From positions 4,406,501 through 4,470,500 of the forward strand of contig NZ_MDGR01000007.1 of NCBI RefSeq assembly GCF_002742335.1: a stretch of 64,000 nt of DNA, written 5' to 3'. The notes beneath the pieces were generated by a model, which was given only the letters and a program-made list of their open reading frames with translations, was not told where the DNA came from and did no database searches. The position numbers and the translations under genes were made by a program. Of this stretch, positions 8,937 to 16,706 are shown piece by piece. This stretch comes from Reichenbachiella sp. 5M10. GTDB lineage: Bacteria > Bacteroidota > Bacteroidia > Cytophagales > Cyclobacteriaceae. Numbering within the stretch: position 1 is the stretch's first letter; each line of letters begins with the position of its first letter.

Positions 8937-9671
8937 ATGAATAAAATCGATCAAAGCCTACTGGATACTTGGAACACGTACGGTCACTACGTTTCATATG
9001 CGATCGCAGGTGTAGGGTTGCTTATACTATTGAGTCATTATTTCAAGTTGCTGATTACAAAGGATTACAAGACAAGATATGATTACATCAATATGTATGA
9101 AATCAATTTGTTGTGGTATAGTGCCTTGTTGATAATTATTGCAGGAGCTGTATATGCCAATACCTTGGTGACCGAATCAGGAATACTATGGTTTGTGGTG
9201 AGACTATTTGTGAGCACAATGTTTGCAATCATTGCAGGGGTTATTGTTCAGAATATCTTGAAATTTTACTACCCATTCTATATTGAAAAACGATTGAAGC
9301 AGCTTCGTTTTGCTCCAAGGATTTCACCTGATGGTAGAAAGATGAAATTGTTGAGTGAGGAAGAAGAAGATGTGTACCTTGATGAAGGAATGCAGGCAGA
9401 AGAAGATGCTTTCTCTGTAGACTATGATGTATGGATTGACGAAGAATCAGGGTTTACTAAAATTGAAAAATACAACGGTAGATTGCATGCATTGAAGTGC
9501 TCTGAGTGTAACTACCAGACGTTGAAAGTCAACAAAGAGGAAATTGTACAGTCTCCATCTACAACCGAAGAAGGTGAATTGGTTAAATTTTTCACTTGTG
9601 GATATTGTGGACACAAGGAGAAAAAGTCGTTTAGCATAGCGAAGTTAAAGGCGGAAAGCGAAGTGTCTTAA
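8937..9671 (+). CDS. Membrane protein with C-terminal zinc ribbon, function unknown
   Basis: A 244-residue protein not assigned to a named family. Three hydrophobic segments lie at about residues 19-37, 58-77 and 85-107. An acidic stretch follows (LSEEEEDVYLDEGMQAEEDAF). The C-terminal cytoplasmic part carries two CxxC knuckles, Cys188/Cys191 and Cys221/Cys224, a spacing typical of a zinc ribbon. No enzymatic motif is seen. It has its own promoter candidate and terminator, so it appears monocistronic. A membrane-anchored metal-binding or protein-binding role is a guess from architecture only. Confidence 0.75.
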   Translation: MNKIDQSLLDTWNTYGHYVSYAIAGVGLLILLSHYFKLLITKDYKTRYDYINMYEINLLWYSALLIIIAGAVYANTLVTESGILWFVVRLFVSTMFAIIAGVIVQNILKFYYPFYIEKRLKQLRFAPRISPDGRKMKLLSEEEEDVYLDEGMQAEEDAFSVDYDVWIDEESGFTKIEKYNGRLHALKCSECNYQTLKVNKEEIVQSPSTTEEGELVKFFTCGYCGHKEKKSFSIAKLKAESEVS

Positions 9672-9693
9672 CACTTATTTCATAAAGGTATTG

Positions 9694-9724
9694 AAACCCT
9701 GTCAGCGATGTCAGGGTTTTTTTA
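9694..9724 (+). terminator. Intrinsic terminator after the zinc-ribbon gene
   Basis: AAACCCTG (9694-9701) pairs with CAGGGTTT (9712-9719) around a ten-base loop, followed by T residues. It sits between the zinc-ribbon gene and the convergent recG stop at 9728, and mainly serves the plus strand. Confidence 0.8.
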
Positions 9725-9727
9725 TGC

Positions 9728-11815
9728 CTAAGATATATTGCTCCACAGAAGTTGGCGCTTGTGTGTGTTGAGGTGAATTTTGAGTATGGGGTATTGGTCT
9801 AGGCTTGGGTTTTTTTCTAAGATGGTTCGGGCCTGTTCGCGGGCTTGTTTGAGCAGCTGCCCATCGTTGGTGATATCGGCAATTTTGAGGTCAAGAACTC
9901 CGCTCTGCTGTGTACCCATTAGGTCGCCAGGCCCACGTAGCTCTAAATCTTTTTCGGCAATCCTAAAGCCGTCTGTAGTGTCAACCATGCATTTGATGCG
10001 CTCTCGGGCTTCTTTGGATATTTTGGAGCCGCTCATGAGTATGCAGTAGGATTGGTCTGCTCCCCGCCCTACCCGGCCTCTCAATTGGTGCAACTGAGAG
10101 AGGCCAAAGCGTTCTGCGTTTTCGATGACCATGACCGAGGCATTGGGGACATTGACACCTACCTCGATGACTGTTGTGGCGACCATGATTTGTGTCTTGT
10201 GTTCAACAAAACGCCGCATTTCAAACTCCTTGTCAGCAGCCTTCATCTTACCGTGTACGATGCTGATTTGTTGATTGGGAAATGCTCGAGTGATGCTTTC
10301 ATATCCATCCATGAGGTCCTTGTAGTCCAATTTTTCGGATTCTTCTATCAGAGGATAAACGATATATATTTGACGGTTCTCTTCAATTTGTCTACGGATG
10401 AAACCAAAGAGCTTGGATCGGTTGGAGTCAGTCAGATGAGTGGTCTTGATGGGTTTTCTTCCTTGTGGCAGCTGATCGATGGTTGAGATTTCTAAATCAC
10501 CATAAAGGGTCATGGCCAAGGTTCTTGGGATTGGGGTAGCTGTCATCACAAGTACATGAGGGTAGTGGTTTTTGTTTTTTTGCCATAGCTTGGCTCGCTG
10601 TGCAACTCCAAAGCGGTGTTGCTCATCGATGACGGCTAATCCTAGGTTTCGAAAGGCCACGTTGTCTTCGATCAACGCATGTGTTCCGACGACTATGTCA
10701 AGCTCTCCTGATTGTAGTTGCTCTAGGTTAGTTCTTTTTTGGCTTTTTTTAGTAGACCCTGTGATGAGGGCAGTGTTGAGCCCTAGTTGTTTGCTAAATT
10801 CAGACAAGCCGTGATAATGCTGAGTAGCGAGGATCTCGGTAGGAGCCATGATACTGGTCTGATAGCCACTACTGATGGCAATGAGCATGCAAATGAATGC
10901 GGTGATGGTTTTGCCACTACCAACATCTCCTTGCATGAGACGATTCATTTGATATCCTGATTGGAGGTCGGTGTATATTTCTTTGATGACCCTTTTTTGT
11001 GCGTCTGTCAGGTCAAAGGGGATGTGGTCTGTATAAAATTGATTGACGAGATGACTGTTTTTGAATACAATGCCTTGGTGTTTTTCTTTTCGTTCCGATT
11101 TTTCTTGGAAAATTTTGATTTGAATGAAAAATAACTCGTTGAATTTTAGTCGCTTGAGAGCCTTGTCTAGTTGTTCTTGGTCGTTAGGGTAGTGAACCCA
11201 AGTGAGTGCAGATTTGAGCCCAATGAGCTCATTGCTATGTAGTAAGTGAGGGTCTAGATTTTCTTGAATTTGAAAGCTTGGGCTCTGAAGGAGCGCTTTG
11301 ACGAGTTTGGCGATGGCCTTGCTATCTAGGTAGCGTTTCTTAAGTTTTTCGGTGGTGGAGTATACCGGGTGGTAGCTATTGCTGGTCTGCTCGTTGCTTG
11401 GCGTGACAATTTCAATTTCCGGGTGGCTGATTGAGTATTGACCGTTGAATACGGAGGGTTTGCCGTAGACGACATATGCAACGCCTTGTCGGAGCTTTTT
11501 CATCATCCAGCTCGCACCAGTAAACCACACCAATTCTATTTGCCCTGTGGAGTCAACGAATTGAGCAGATAGTCGTTGTTTTCGGGCTTGCCCTTTGAGT
11601 CCAAAGGACTGGAGTGTTCCTTTGATTTGTACGAAGGAGTCTGTTTCAGAGATGTCTTTGATTTGATGAAACTCGGATCTGTTTTCGTAGCGAAAGGGAT
11701 AATAGTGCAGGAGGTCCTCATAAGTAAATATGGCCAATTCTTCTTGGAGTAGTTTGGCTCTAGTGGGGCCTACTCCTTTCAGGAATTCTATTTTCGTGTC
11801 GAGAAAAGAGGCCAT
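9728..11815 (-). CDS. recG: ATP-dependent DNA helicase RecG
   Basis: A 695-residue RecG of normal length. The N-terminal wedge/OB domain lies at about residues 55-140. The superfamily 2 motor has Walker A GDVGSGKT at 296-303, motif Ia MAPTEILA, motif II DEQH at 397-400, motif III TATPIPRT and motif VI QLRGRVGRG. RecG reverses stalled forks and migrates branched junctions in the cytoplasm. It is the last gene of the mutY-ssb-gldE-gldD-recG run, eight bases after gldD, so it is probably co-transcribed with the gliding genes. Confidence 0.98.
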   Translation of the reverse strand: MASFLDTKIEFLKGVGPTRAKLLQEELAIFTYEDLLHYYPFRYENRSEFHQIKDISETDSFVQIKGTLQSFGLKGQARKQRLSAQFVDSTGQIELVWFTGASWMMKKLRQGVAYVVYGKPSVFNGQYSISHPEIEIVTPSNEQTSNSYHPVYSTTEKLKKRYLDSKAIAKLVKALLQSPSFQIQENLDPHLLHSNELIGLKSALTWVHYPNDQEQLDKALKRLKFNELFFIQIKIFQEKSERKEKHQGIVFKNSHLVNQFYTDHIPFDLTDAQKRVIKEIYTDLQSGYQMNRLMQGDVGSGKTITAFICMLIAISSGYQTSIMAPTEILATQHYHGLSEFSKQLGLNTALITGSTKKSQKRTNLEQLQSGELDIVVGTHALIEDNVAFRNLGLAVIDEQHRFGVAQRAKLWQKNKNHYPHVLVMTATPIPRTLAMTLYGDLEISTIDQLPQGRKPIKTTHLTDSNRSKLFGFIRRQIEENRQIYIVYPLIEESEKLDYKDLMDGYESITRAFPNQQISIVHGKMKAADKEFEMRRFVEHKTQIMVATTVIEVGVNVPNASVMVIENAERFGLSQLHQLRGRVGRGADQSYCILMSGSKISKEARERIKCMVDTTDGFRIAEKDLELRGPGDLMGTQQSGVLDLKIADITNDGQLLKQAREQARTILEKNPSLDQYPILKIHLNTHKRQLLWSNIS

Positions 11816-11823
11816 AGGACGGA

Positions 11824-12402
11824 CTAGTTATTCCATTCGAGTGTGTTAAGCATATGGATCATGTCCATTTTGATATGGTCAATCACAGGTTTGAGTGAGT
11901 CATTGGCTGTGGAGGTTTTGAAGTATAGTGCGCATCTTAGAAAATTCTCTGTGGAGTCCGTGACATGAAATTGAAATTGACTTGGCACTTGACCTGAGAG
12001 CTCCATGAGTGTTGCGTTCATTCCATTCGGTAGTGGGATGACACTTTCTTCGATGGCATAGGCCTTGACGCCATGTTCAGAAGTTAGTTTGTAGGAATCT
12101 CGAAGTAGCTCTTCAAGTACGGCACGACTGTTTTGGACAGGTTTGTAGGTGACCTGAATATCTGCATCGTATGCGGGATAATAGAGGTCAATCCAGTAGC
12201 GTTCCGAAATCCAAGATTTGTCTTTGATGATTCGTGCGGCTTGAGGGTATTCAAACTGATAAGGGAAACTGTCTGGGATTGATTGATAGGTGGAAGGCGT
12301 CAATTCAATCCTGTTGTAGCCCTTCGGCTTGGGGACAAAATTGGACTCACCGCATGAAGCGATCAATAGAAGGATGAGGGTATAGCCAATGACTTCTTTC
12401 AT
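11824..12402 (-). CDS. gldD: Gliding motility lipoprotein GldD
   Basis: A 192-residue lipoprotein. The signal peptide ends in a lipobox (LIASC, Cys at about 17). The mature N-terminus carries the GldD hallmark [13 protein letters not shown], followed by a beta-rich domain with conserved aromatic residues ([16 protein letters not shown]). GldD is required for gliding in Flavobacterium johnsoniae and is linked to function of the T9SS/gliding machinery, where its exact role is not settled. Its start codon abuts the gldE stop with no gap, so the two are translationally coupled. Confidence 0.93.
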   Translation of the reverse strand: MKEVIGYTLILLLIASCGESNFVPKPKGYNRIELTPSTYQSIPDSFPYQFEYPQAARIIKDKSWISERYWIDLYYPAYDADIQVTYKPVQNSRAVLEELLRDSYKLTSEHGVKAYAIEESVIPLPNGMNATLMELSGQVPSQFQFHVTDSTENFLRCALYFKTSTANDSLKPVIDHIKMDMIHMLNTLEWNN

Positions 12403-13722
12403 TTATCTTTTGATTACGACTCTTACTTTTTTTATTCTCTTTTCGTTGACCGAAGTAATTACAAAAGTGTAGCGATCAAAGATGATTTTTTCTCCAGCGT
12501 AGGGTAAGGTGGAGTTGATTTCTAGCAGTAAACCGCCGAGGGATTCACTTTCTCCTTTTACTTCTTCGAATACCTTGTGGTCTACGTCAGTGATTTTGCA
12601 AAAATCCATGATAGAGGTTTTGCCCTCAAAAATGAAAGTGTTGCTATCTATTTTTTTGTATTCAGCATCCGTTTCGTCATCGAATTCATCATTGATTTCA
12701 CCAACGATTTCTTCGATGACATCCTCCATAGTGATTAGGCCTGAGGTACCACCGTACTCATCTACTACAATGGCGATATGTATTCGTCTTTCTTGAAAAT
12801 CTTTGAAAAGAGTATCTATTTTTTTGGTCTCAGGAACAAAATAACCTGGTCTTAAGAGTTCTTGCCAGGCATAGTCTTCTTCTTCGTTGAGGTGGGGTAG
12901 GAGATCTTTGATATACAGGATGCCTTCGATGCGGTCTATGGTTTCCTTGTATATGGGGATTCTTGAGTATCCTGTTTTGTTGATTTGATTCATCAATTCA
13001 TGAAAGTCGGTTTCTATGTCTAGAGCCGTGATGTCCATCCTAGATTTCATGATTTGCTTGACAGATAGTGTTCCGAAGTTTACGATTCCTCTGAGGATAC
13101 CTTTTTCTTCTTCGGTTGTTTCGGTGTCTGTAGCGAGTTCTAGGGCTTGGTTGAGTTCATCTACAGAGACATTGTAGCCTTTTCGGACGATTCTTCGCTC
13201 GATTACACTACTGACCTTGATGAGTAGCCATGACAAAGGACTAAAAAAATTGTTAGAGAGGGTGAGTAGTTTGGAGGTCTTTTGAGCGAAAGACCAGTTG
13301 TTTTGATTGGCGTATACTTTGGGGACAATCTCTCCCAGAAACACGATGAGAAAAGTGACAATAATAGTCAAGATTCCGAGGACACTTTCGGTAGAGTAGT
13401 ACGCAGCGGTCAAATGGAGTGTCGCATAAGTTGTCAACATCACGATGGAGATGTTGATGAAGTTGTTGAGAATGAGGATTGTCGCAAGGAGCTTTTTGGG
13501 ATCCGAAAGGAGATGGATGATTCGCTTGTTTTTGGGCGAATCATCTCCATCGTGGATGACTTGATCGAGGGAAAGCGAGAAGTAAGCTACCTCTGACCCT
13601 GAAACCAATGCGGACCCTATGAAGAGAAGCCCGATCAAAAGCAAGTTGCTAATCAGAAAATAGATTTCAGGACCAGAGAGAAAAGCTGTGAGTATGTAGT
13701 TTCCCGGAAATGGGTCGTCCAT
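12403..13722 (-). CDS. gldE: Gliding-associated CNNM/CBS membrane protein GldE
   Basis: A 439-residue CorC/HlyC-type protein. The N-terminal CNNM (DUF21) part has about four membrane segments between residues 20 and 170, including SGSEVAYFSL and a VFLGEIVPKVYA segment. A CBS pair follows (GYSRIPIYKETIDRIEGILYI and VDEYGGTSGLITMEDVIEEIVGEI, each cited here only as landmarks), then a CorC_HlyC transporter-associated domain at the C-terminus. The family includes magnesium or cobalt transport proteins; in Bacteroidota this gene sits beside gldD and can compensate for its partial loss. It lies 17 bases after ssb. Confidence 0.93.
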   Translation of the reverse strand: MDDPFPGNYILTAFLSGPEIYFLISNLLLIGLLFIGSALVSGSEVAYFSLSLDQVIHDGDDSPKNKRIIHLLSDPKKLLATILILNNFINISIVMLTTYATLHLTAAYYSTESVLGILTIIVTFLIVFLGEIVPKVYANQNNWSFAQKTSKLLTLSNNFFSPLSWLLIKVSSVIERRIVRKGYNVSVDELNQALELATDTETTEEEKGILRGIVNFGTLSVKQIMKSRMDITALDIETDFHELMNQINKTGYSRIPIYKETIDRIEGILYIKDLLPHLNEEEDYAWQELLRPGYFVPETKKIDTLFKDFQERRIHIAIVVDEYGGTSGLITMEDVIEEIVGEINDEFDDETDAEYKKIDSNTFIFEGKTSIMDFCKITDVDHKVFEEVKGESESLGGLLLEINSTLPYAGEKIIFDRYTFVITSVNEKRIKKVRVVIKR

Positions 13723-13739
13723 TAGATATCAATTAGTTT

Positions 13740-14186
13740 TTAAAAAGGAAGATCGTCAATTTCGTTTGAATCTTCCACGGTAGAGTCTACGATTTCCGAA
13801 TTAGAGGGTTGACTAGCCGCCGCAGGAGGGGTGGAGTTGTCGGCCCCTTCTTGTCTCGGCCCACCTAGTAGGGTCATTTCTCGCCCGACTACTTCTGTGA
13901 TGTATTTGGTTACACCGTCTTTGTCTTCGTATGATCGAGAGGTCAACTTGCCTTCTATGTATACCTGGTTTCCTTTTTTGAGATACTTTTCAGCGATTTC
14001 AGCGAGAGGAGACCAGAGCACCATGTTGTGCCATTCGGTTGTCGTGACACGTTCGCCTTGTTTGTTTTTATACGTTTCACTGGTTGCAATAGAAAAATTT
14101 GCCACTGCTCTACCATTGTCGAGGTGTCTGACTTCTGGGTCTCTGCCCAAGTTTCCGACTAGAATTACTTTGTTTACTCCTGCCAT
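13740..14186 (-). CDS. ssb: Single-stranded DNA-binding protein
   Basis: A 148-residue SSB. I chose the ATG at 14186 because the protein then begins MAGVNKVILVGNLG, the conserved start of the family; an upstream extension would add 16 unrelated residues overlapping the spacer after mutY. The OB fold covers residues 1-110 with RDPEVRHLDNGRAVANFSIA. A glutamine/serine-rich linker follows and the tail ends DDLPF, the acidic hydrophobic tip that recruits repair proteins, including RecG, encoded in the same operon. It binds single-stranded DNA as a tetramer. Confidence 0.96.
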   Translation of the reverse strand: MAGVNKVILVGNLGRDPEVRHLDNGRAVANFSIATSETYKNKQGERVTTTEWHNMVLWSPLAEIAEKYLKKGNQVYIEGKLTSRSYEDKDGVTKYITEVVGREMTLLGGPRQEGADNSTPPAAASQPSNSEIVDSTVEDSNEIDDLPF

Positions 14187-14211
14187 GATAATAGGTTGTT
14201 TTGATTGGAAA

Positions 14212-15303
14212 TTAATTGAATATAGAGAACTCACTCGCCAAAAACGTTTCTATCGGTTTTGGTACGGCTAAGCCTTCTAGTTTACTAATATGCAATGCTT
14301 CCAATTCATATTTCTGACAAATTACTTCAAAATTCTGCCATTCTTTGATTTCAACGAGGTGAAAATGAATGTGCAACTTTTGATGGCTGAGGAGGTGCTT
14401 GTATTCTTGTGAACTATTCACGTTTTGCACTTCCTTTAAGCCCAGTTCTTTTAACAATTCAAAAATACGGTTTTTTGAGAGTATATCGGTTTCGAAAAGG
14501 AGAAAATCATACAGTCCTTGCCATATATCTTTGCCTTCTCTTTTGTGGACGAGTAGAGAGTCCTTATGCTTGAGTACGACATAGTCCATGTAGCGGTCCT
14601 TGACTTTGATCTTTTTGGTTTTGATCGGGAGTGTATGTTGTTCTTTTTTGCTCTTGGCAAAACAGGATGTATGGACTGGACAGTCCTCGCATAGTGGCTT
14701 TTTGGGCAGACATATCCTAGCTCCCAATTCCATGACGGCCTGATTGAAGTCCCCAGGGTTGTCTCTAGGCATGATTGCTTGTCCTTGCTCAAAGAATATT
14801 TTAAAGGTTTTGCCTAAGGAGATGTCTTCGTATATCCCAAAATACCGCGCATAGACCCGAAAGGCATTGCCGTCTATAGCGGGTACCGGTTGATCAAAGC
14901 AGATCGAAGCGATGGCTGCCGCTGTGTACTTGCCTATACCGATGAGTTGGATGAGGCGGGCATAGTTTTGAGGGAACTGGCCATGCTCATACTCGACGAT
15001 CTGGTGAGCACACTTATGCATGTTGCGCGCTCTTGAATAGTAGCCGAGTCCTTGCCAGAGCTTGAGGATGTCATCCAAAGGGGCTCGTTCAAAATCATAG
15101 ATCGTGGGATAGTGCTCTACAAAATTCTGATAATATGAGGTACCCTGCGCTACGCGTGTTTGTTGTAGGATGATTTCGGATAGCCAGATTTTGTAGGGGT
15201 CTTTGGAGGCTCTCCAGGGTAATTCTCTGTGGTTCAGCGTGTACCATACTGATAAATTATTCGTGAATTTGTCGGCAATCGAAGAGTCTATTTTGGCTTT
15301 CAA
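14212..15303 (-). CDS. mutY: A/G-specific adenine glycosylase MutY
   Basis: A 363-residue base-excision repair glycosylase that removes adenine paired with 8-oxoguanine. The catalytic glutamate is Glu43 in WLSEIILQQT. The helix-hairpin-helix-GPD core has IGIGKYTAAA and the catalytic Asp144 in VPAIDGNAFRV. The four iron-sulphur ligands are Cys198, Cys205, Cys208 and Cys214 with the canonical C-x6-C-x2-C-x5-C spacing. The C-terminal part is a NUDIX-like 8-oxoG recognition domain. It heads the run mutY-ssb-gldE-gldD-recG and is divergent from the HU gene across 123 bases. Confidence 0.97.
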   Translation of the reverse strand: MKAKIDSSIADKFTNNLSVWYTLNHRELPWRASKDPYKIWLSEIILQQTRVAQGTSYYQNFVEHYPTIYDFERAPLDDILKLWQGLGYYSRARNMHKCAHQIVEYEHGQFPQNYARLIQLIGIGKYTAAAIASICFDQPVPAIDGNAFRVYARYFGIYEDISLGKTFKIFFEQGQAIMPRDNPGDFNQAVMELGARICLPKKPLCEDCPVHTSCFAKSKKEQHTLPIKTKKIKVKDRYMDYVVLKHKDSLLVHKREGKDIWQGLYDFLLFETDILSKNRIFELLKELGLKEVQNVNSSQEYKHLLSHQKLHIHFHLVEIKEWQNFEVICQKYELEALHISKLEGLAVPKPIETFLASEFSIFN

Positions 15304-15426
15304 TCCGGAATATTATTTCTAAGTGAGCGAATTTTTACTTTAATTTGCGGTTCTGAATTCGTAGGAGTTCAGTTGGCTAAAATAGCTTTAAAATCAAGAT
15401 TTCTACTACATATAAATTAATTCAAC

Positions 15427-15717
15427 GTGACGAAAGCAGATGTGATCAACGAGATCGCCGAGAAAACAGGAATAGACAGATTGGATGTCCAAGCTTCAGT
15501 GGAGGCATTTTTTAGCGTAGTGAAAAGTTCAATGGCCGAGGGAGAGAACATTTATGTTCGTGGTTTTGGGAGTTTCATCAACAAAAAAAGAGCAAAGAAA
15601 ATAGCTCGAAATATATCAAAGAATACGGCGATGGTGATCGATGAGCACTACATCCCTAGCTTCAAACCTTCAAAGGTGTTTGTAGAGAAAATCAAAACAA
15701 GTAGCAAAATAGGATAA
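15427..15717 (+). CDS. HU family DNA-binding protein
   Basis: A 96-residue nucleoid protein starting at GTG (15427). The HU/IHF fold is clear: a helical N-terminus (MTKADVINEIAEKTGI), the GFGSF turn before the DNA arm (VRGFGSFINKKRAKK) and a C-terminal helix. The arm keeps a short RNISKNT segment, and a proline in the tip (IPSFKPSK) is typical of DNA-intercalating arms. It bends and compacts DNA as a dimer. A weak -7-like TTAATTTG lies at 15340-15347. The next gene starts eight bases after its stop. Confidence 0.93.
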   Translation: MTKADVINEIAEKTGIDRLDVQASVEAFFSVVKSSMAEGENIYVRGFGSFINKKRAKKIARNISKNTAMVIDEHYIPSFKPSKVFVEKIKTSSKIG

Positions 15718-15724
15718 ACAACAC

Positions 15725-16540
15725 ATGTCACTACATCGTTGGGTAATATTGATCGGCGGCCTGGGGCTCGTCTTTATTCTCTTTACATTGCCTAAAGTTG
15801 TGGTGGACAATGATGCGATAGAGACGGAGATAGCCGATTCTCAGGCGGAAGCTGTAGATGAATCACATGGCTTTTCCTTCAGTGCAAAGGATGTAGAGCG
15901 ACGGAGCTCTCTCTTAAAATTGTTGGAGACTTCCTCTGGGCAAGAAAAAAGTGTTATCTTTGCGGACTCTTTGGCTAGGTTGTACCTATCATACAACATG
16001 TTGGACAGTGCGGGGTATTTCGCAGATGAGATATTGAAGCAAGATTCATCATGGTTAGGTCAGCTGAAAGCAGGAGAGATTTATTTCCAATTGTTTGGGA
16101 TTTCGTTGAGTCAATCGGACTTGGCGAGGTATAGCCATAAGGCTGGGGAGTGTTTTCGGCGTGTGTTGGCACGTGAGTACAGCCCGGATCTAGAGGCGAA
16201 GTTGGGAATGACGATGGTAGTTTCTGACAATCCTATGCAAGGAATCACAGTGCTACGAGGAATACTAGAAGAGTATCCCGAAAACATCACAGCTCTGTAT
16301 AGTCTAGGGTTGCTGTCCATACAATCTGGTCAGTATGAAAAGGCGATAGGGAGGTTTGAGAAATTGATGACTATTGATCCGACGAATCAACAAGCTGCTT
16401 TTCTTTTGGCAACCAGCTATTTTGAGACTAGTCAGTATGACGAAGCGGGACGATGGTTTGAAAATATAAAAAGTACTAGTACTGACCCAGCGATTTTATC
16501 CTCGACGGATCAATACTTGAAGAAGTTAAATGAATTATAA
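15725..16540 (+). CDS. Membrane-anchored TPR protein
   Basis: A 271-residue protein with an N-terminal membrane anchor (residues about 5-22, WVILIGGLGLVFILFTL) and no clear cleavage site, so the bulk is probably periplasmic. Several TPR-like helical pairs follow, clearest at residues 180-262 (ALYSLGLLSIQSGQYEKAI). TPRs bind proteins; the partner is unknown. It is placed between the HU gene (eight bases upstream) and the tiny COX24-like gene (19 bases downstream), a plus-strand set that appears to be co-transcribed up to ribonuclease G. Confidence 0.82.
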   Translation: MSLHRWVILIGGLGLVFILFTLPKVVVDNDAIETEIADSQAEAVDESHGFSFSAKDVERRSSLLKLLETSSGQEKSVIFADSLARLYLSYNMLDSAGYFADEILKQDSSWLGQLKAGEIYFQLFGISLSQSDLARYSHKAGECFRRVLAREYSPDLEAKLGMTMVVSDNPMQGITVLRGILEEYPENITALYSLGLLSIQSGQYEKAIGRFEKLMTIDPTNQQAAFLLATSYFETSQYDEAGRWFENIKSTSTDPAILSSTDQYLKKLNEL

Positions 16541-16559
16541 ATTTTAAAGATTTTTTGTT

Positions 16560-16649
16560 ATGCCGTGTGGTAAAAAAAGAAAAAGACATAAGATCTCTAC
16601 TCACAAAAGAAAGAAGAGACTAAGAAAGAACAGACACAAGAAGAAGTAA
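16560..16649 (+). CDS. AURKAIP1/COX24-like 29-residue basic protein, probable ribosomal protein
   Basis: A 29-codon frame starting ATG CCG TGT GGT and ending TAA. The product begins MPCGKKRKRHKIS and ends with lysines; about 60 percent of residues are Lys, Arg or His. This is the signature of the tiny AURKAIP1/COX24-domain proteins annotated across Bacteroidota, related to mitochondrial mS38 and mycobacterial bS22, which sit on the small ribosomal subunit. A ribosomal role here is inferred from that kinship. It lies just before the ribonuclease G gene, 57 bases apart. It is easily missed because of its size. Confidence 0.85.
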   Translation: MPCGKKRKRHKISTHKRKKRLRKNRHKKK

Positions 16650-16706
16650 TTGTGCTTTCTTGGGTTATTTGAGTTTATCAAGTTTTACATATTAAACATT
16701 TAAGAA

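Noticed and set aside
14187-14234. 16-residue N-terminal extension of SSB
   Set aside because: The family start MAGVNKVILVG is at 14186; the extension is not conserved-looking.
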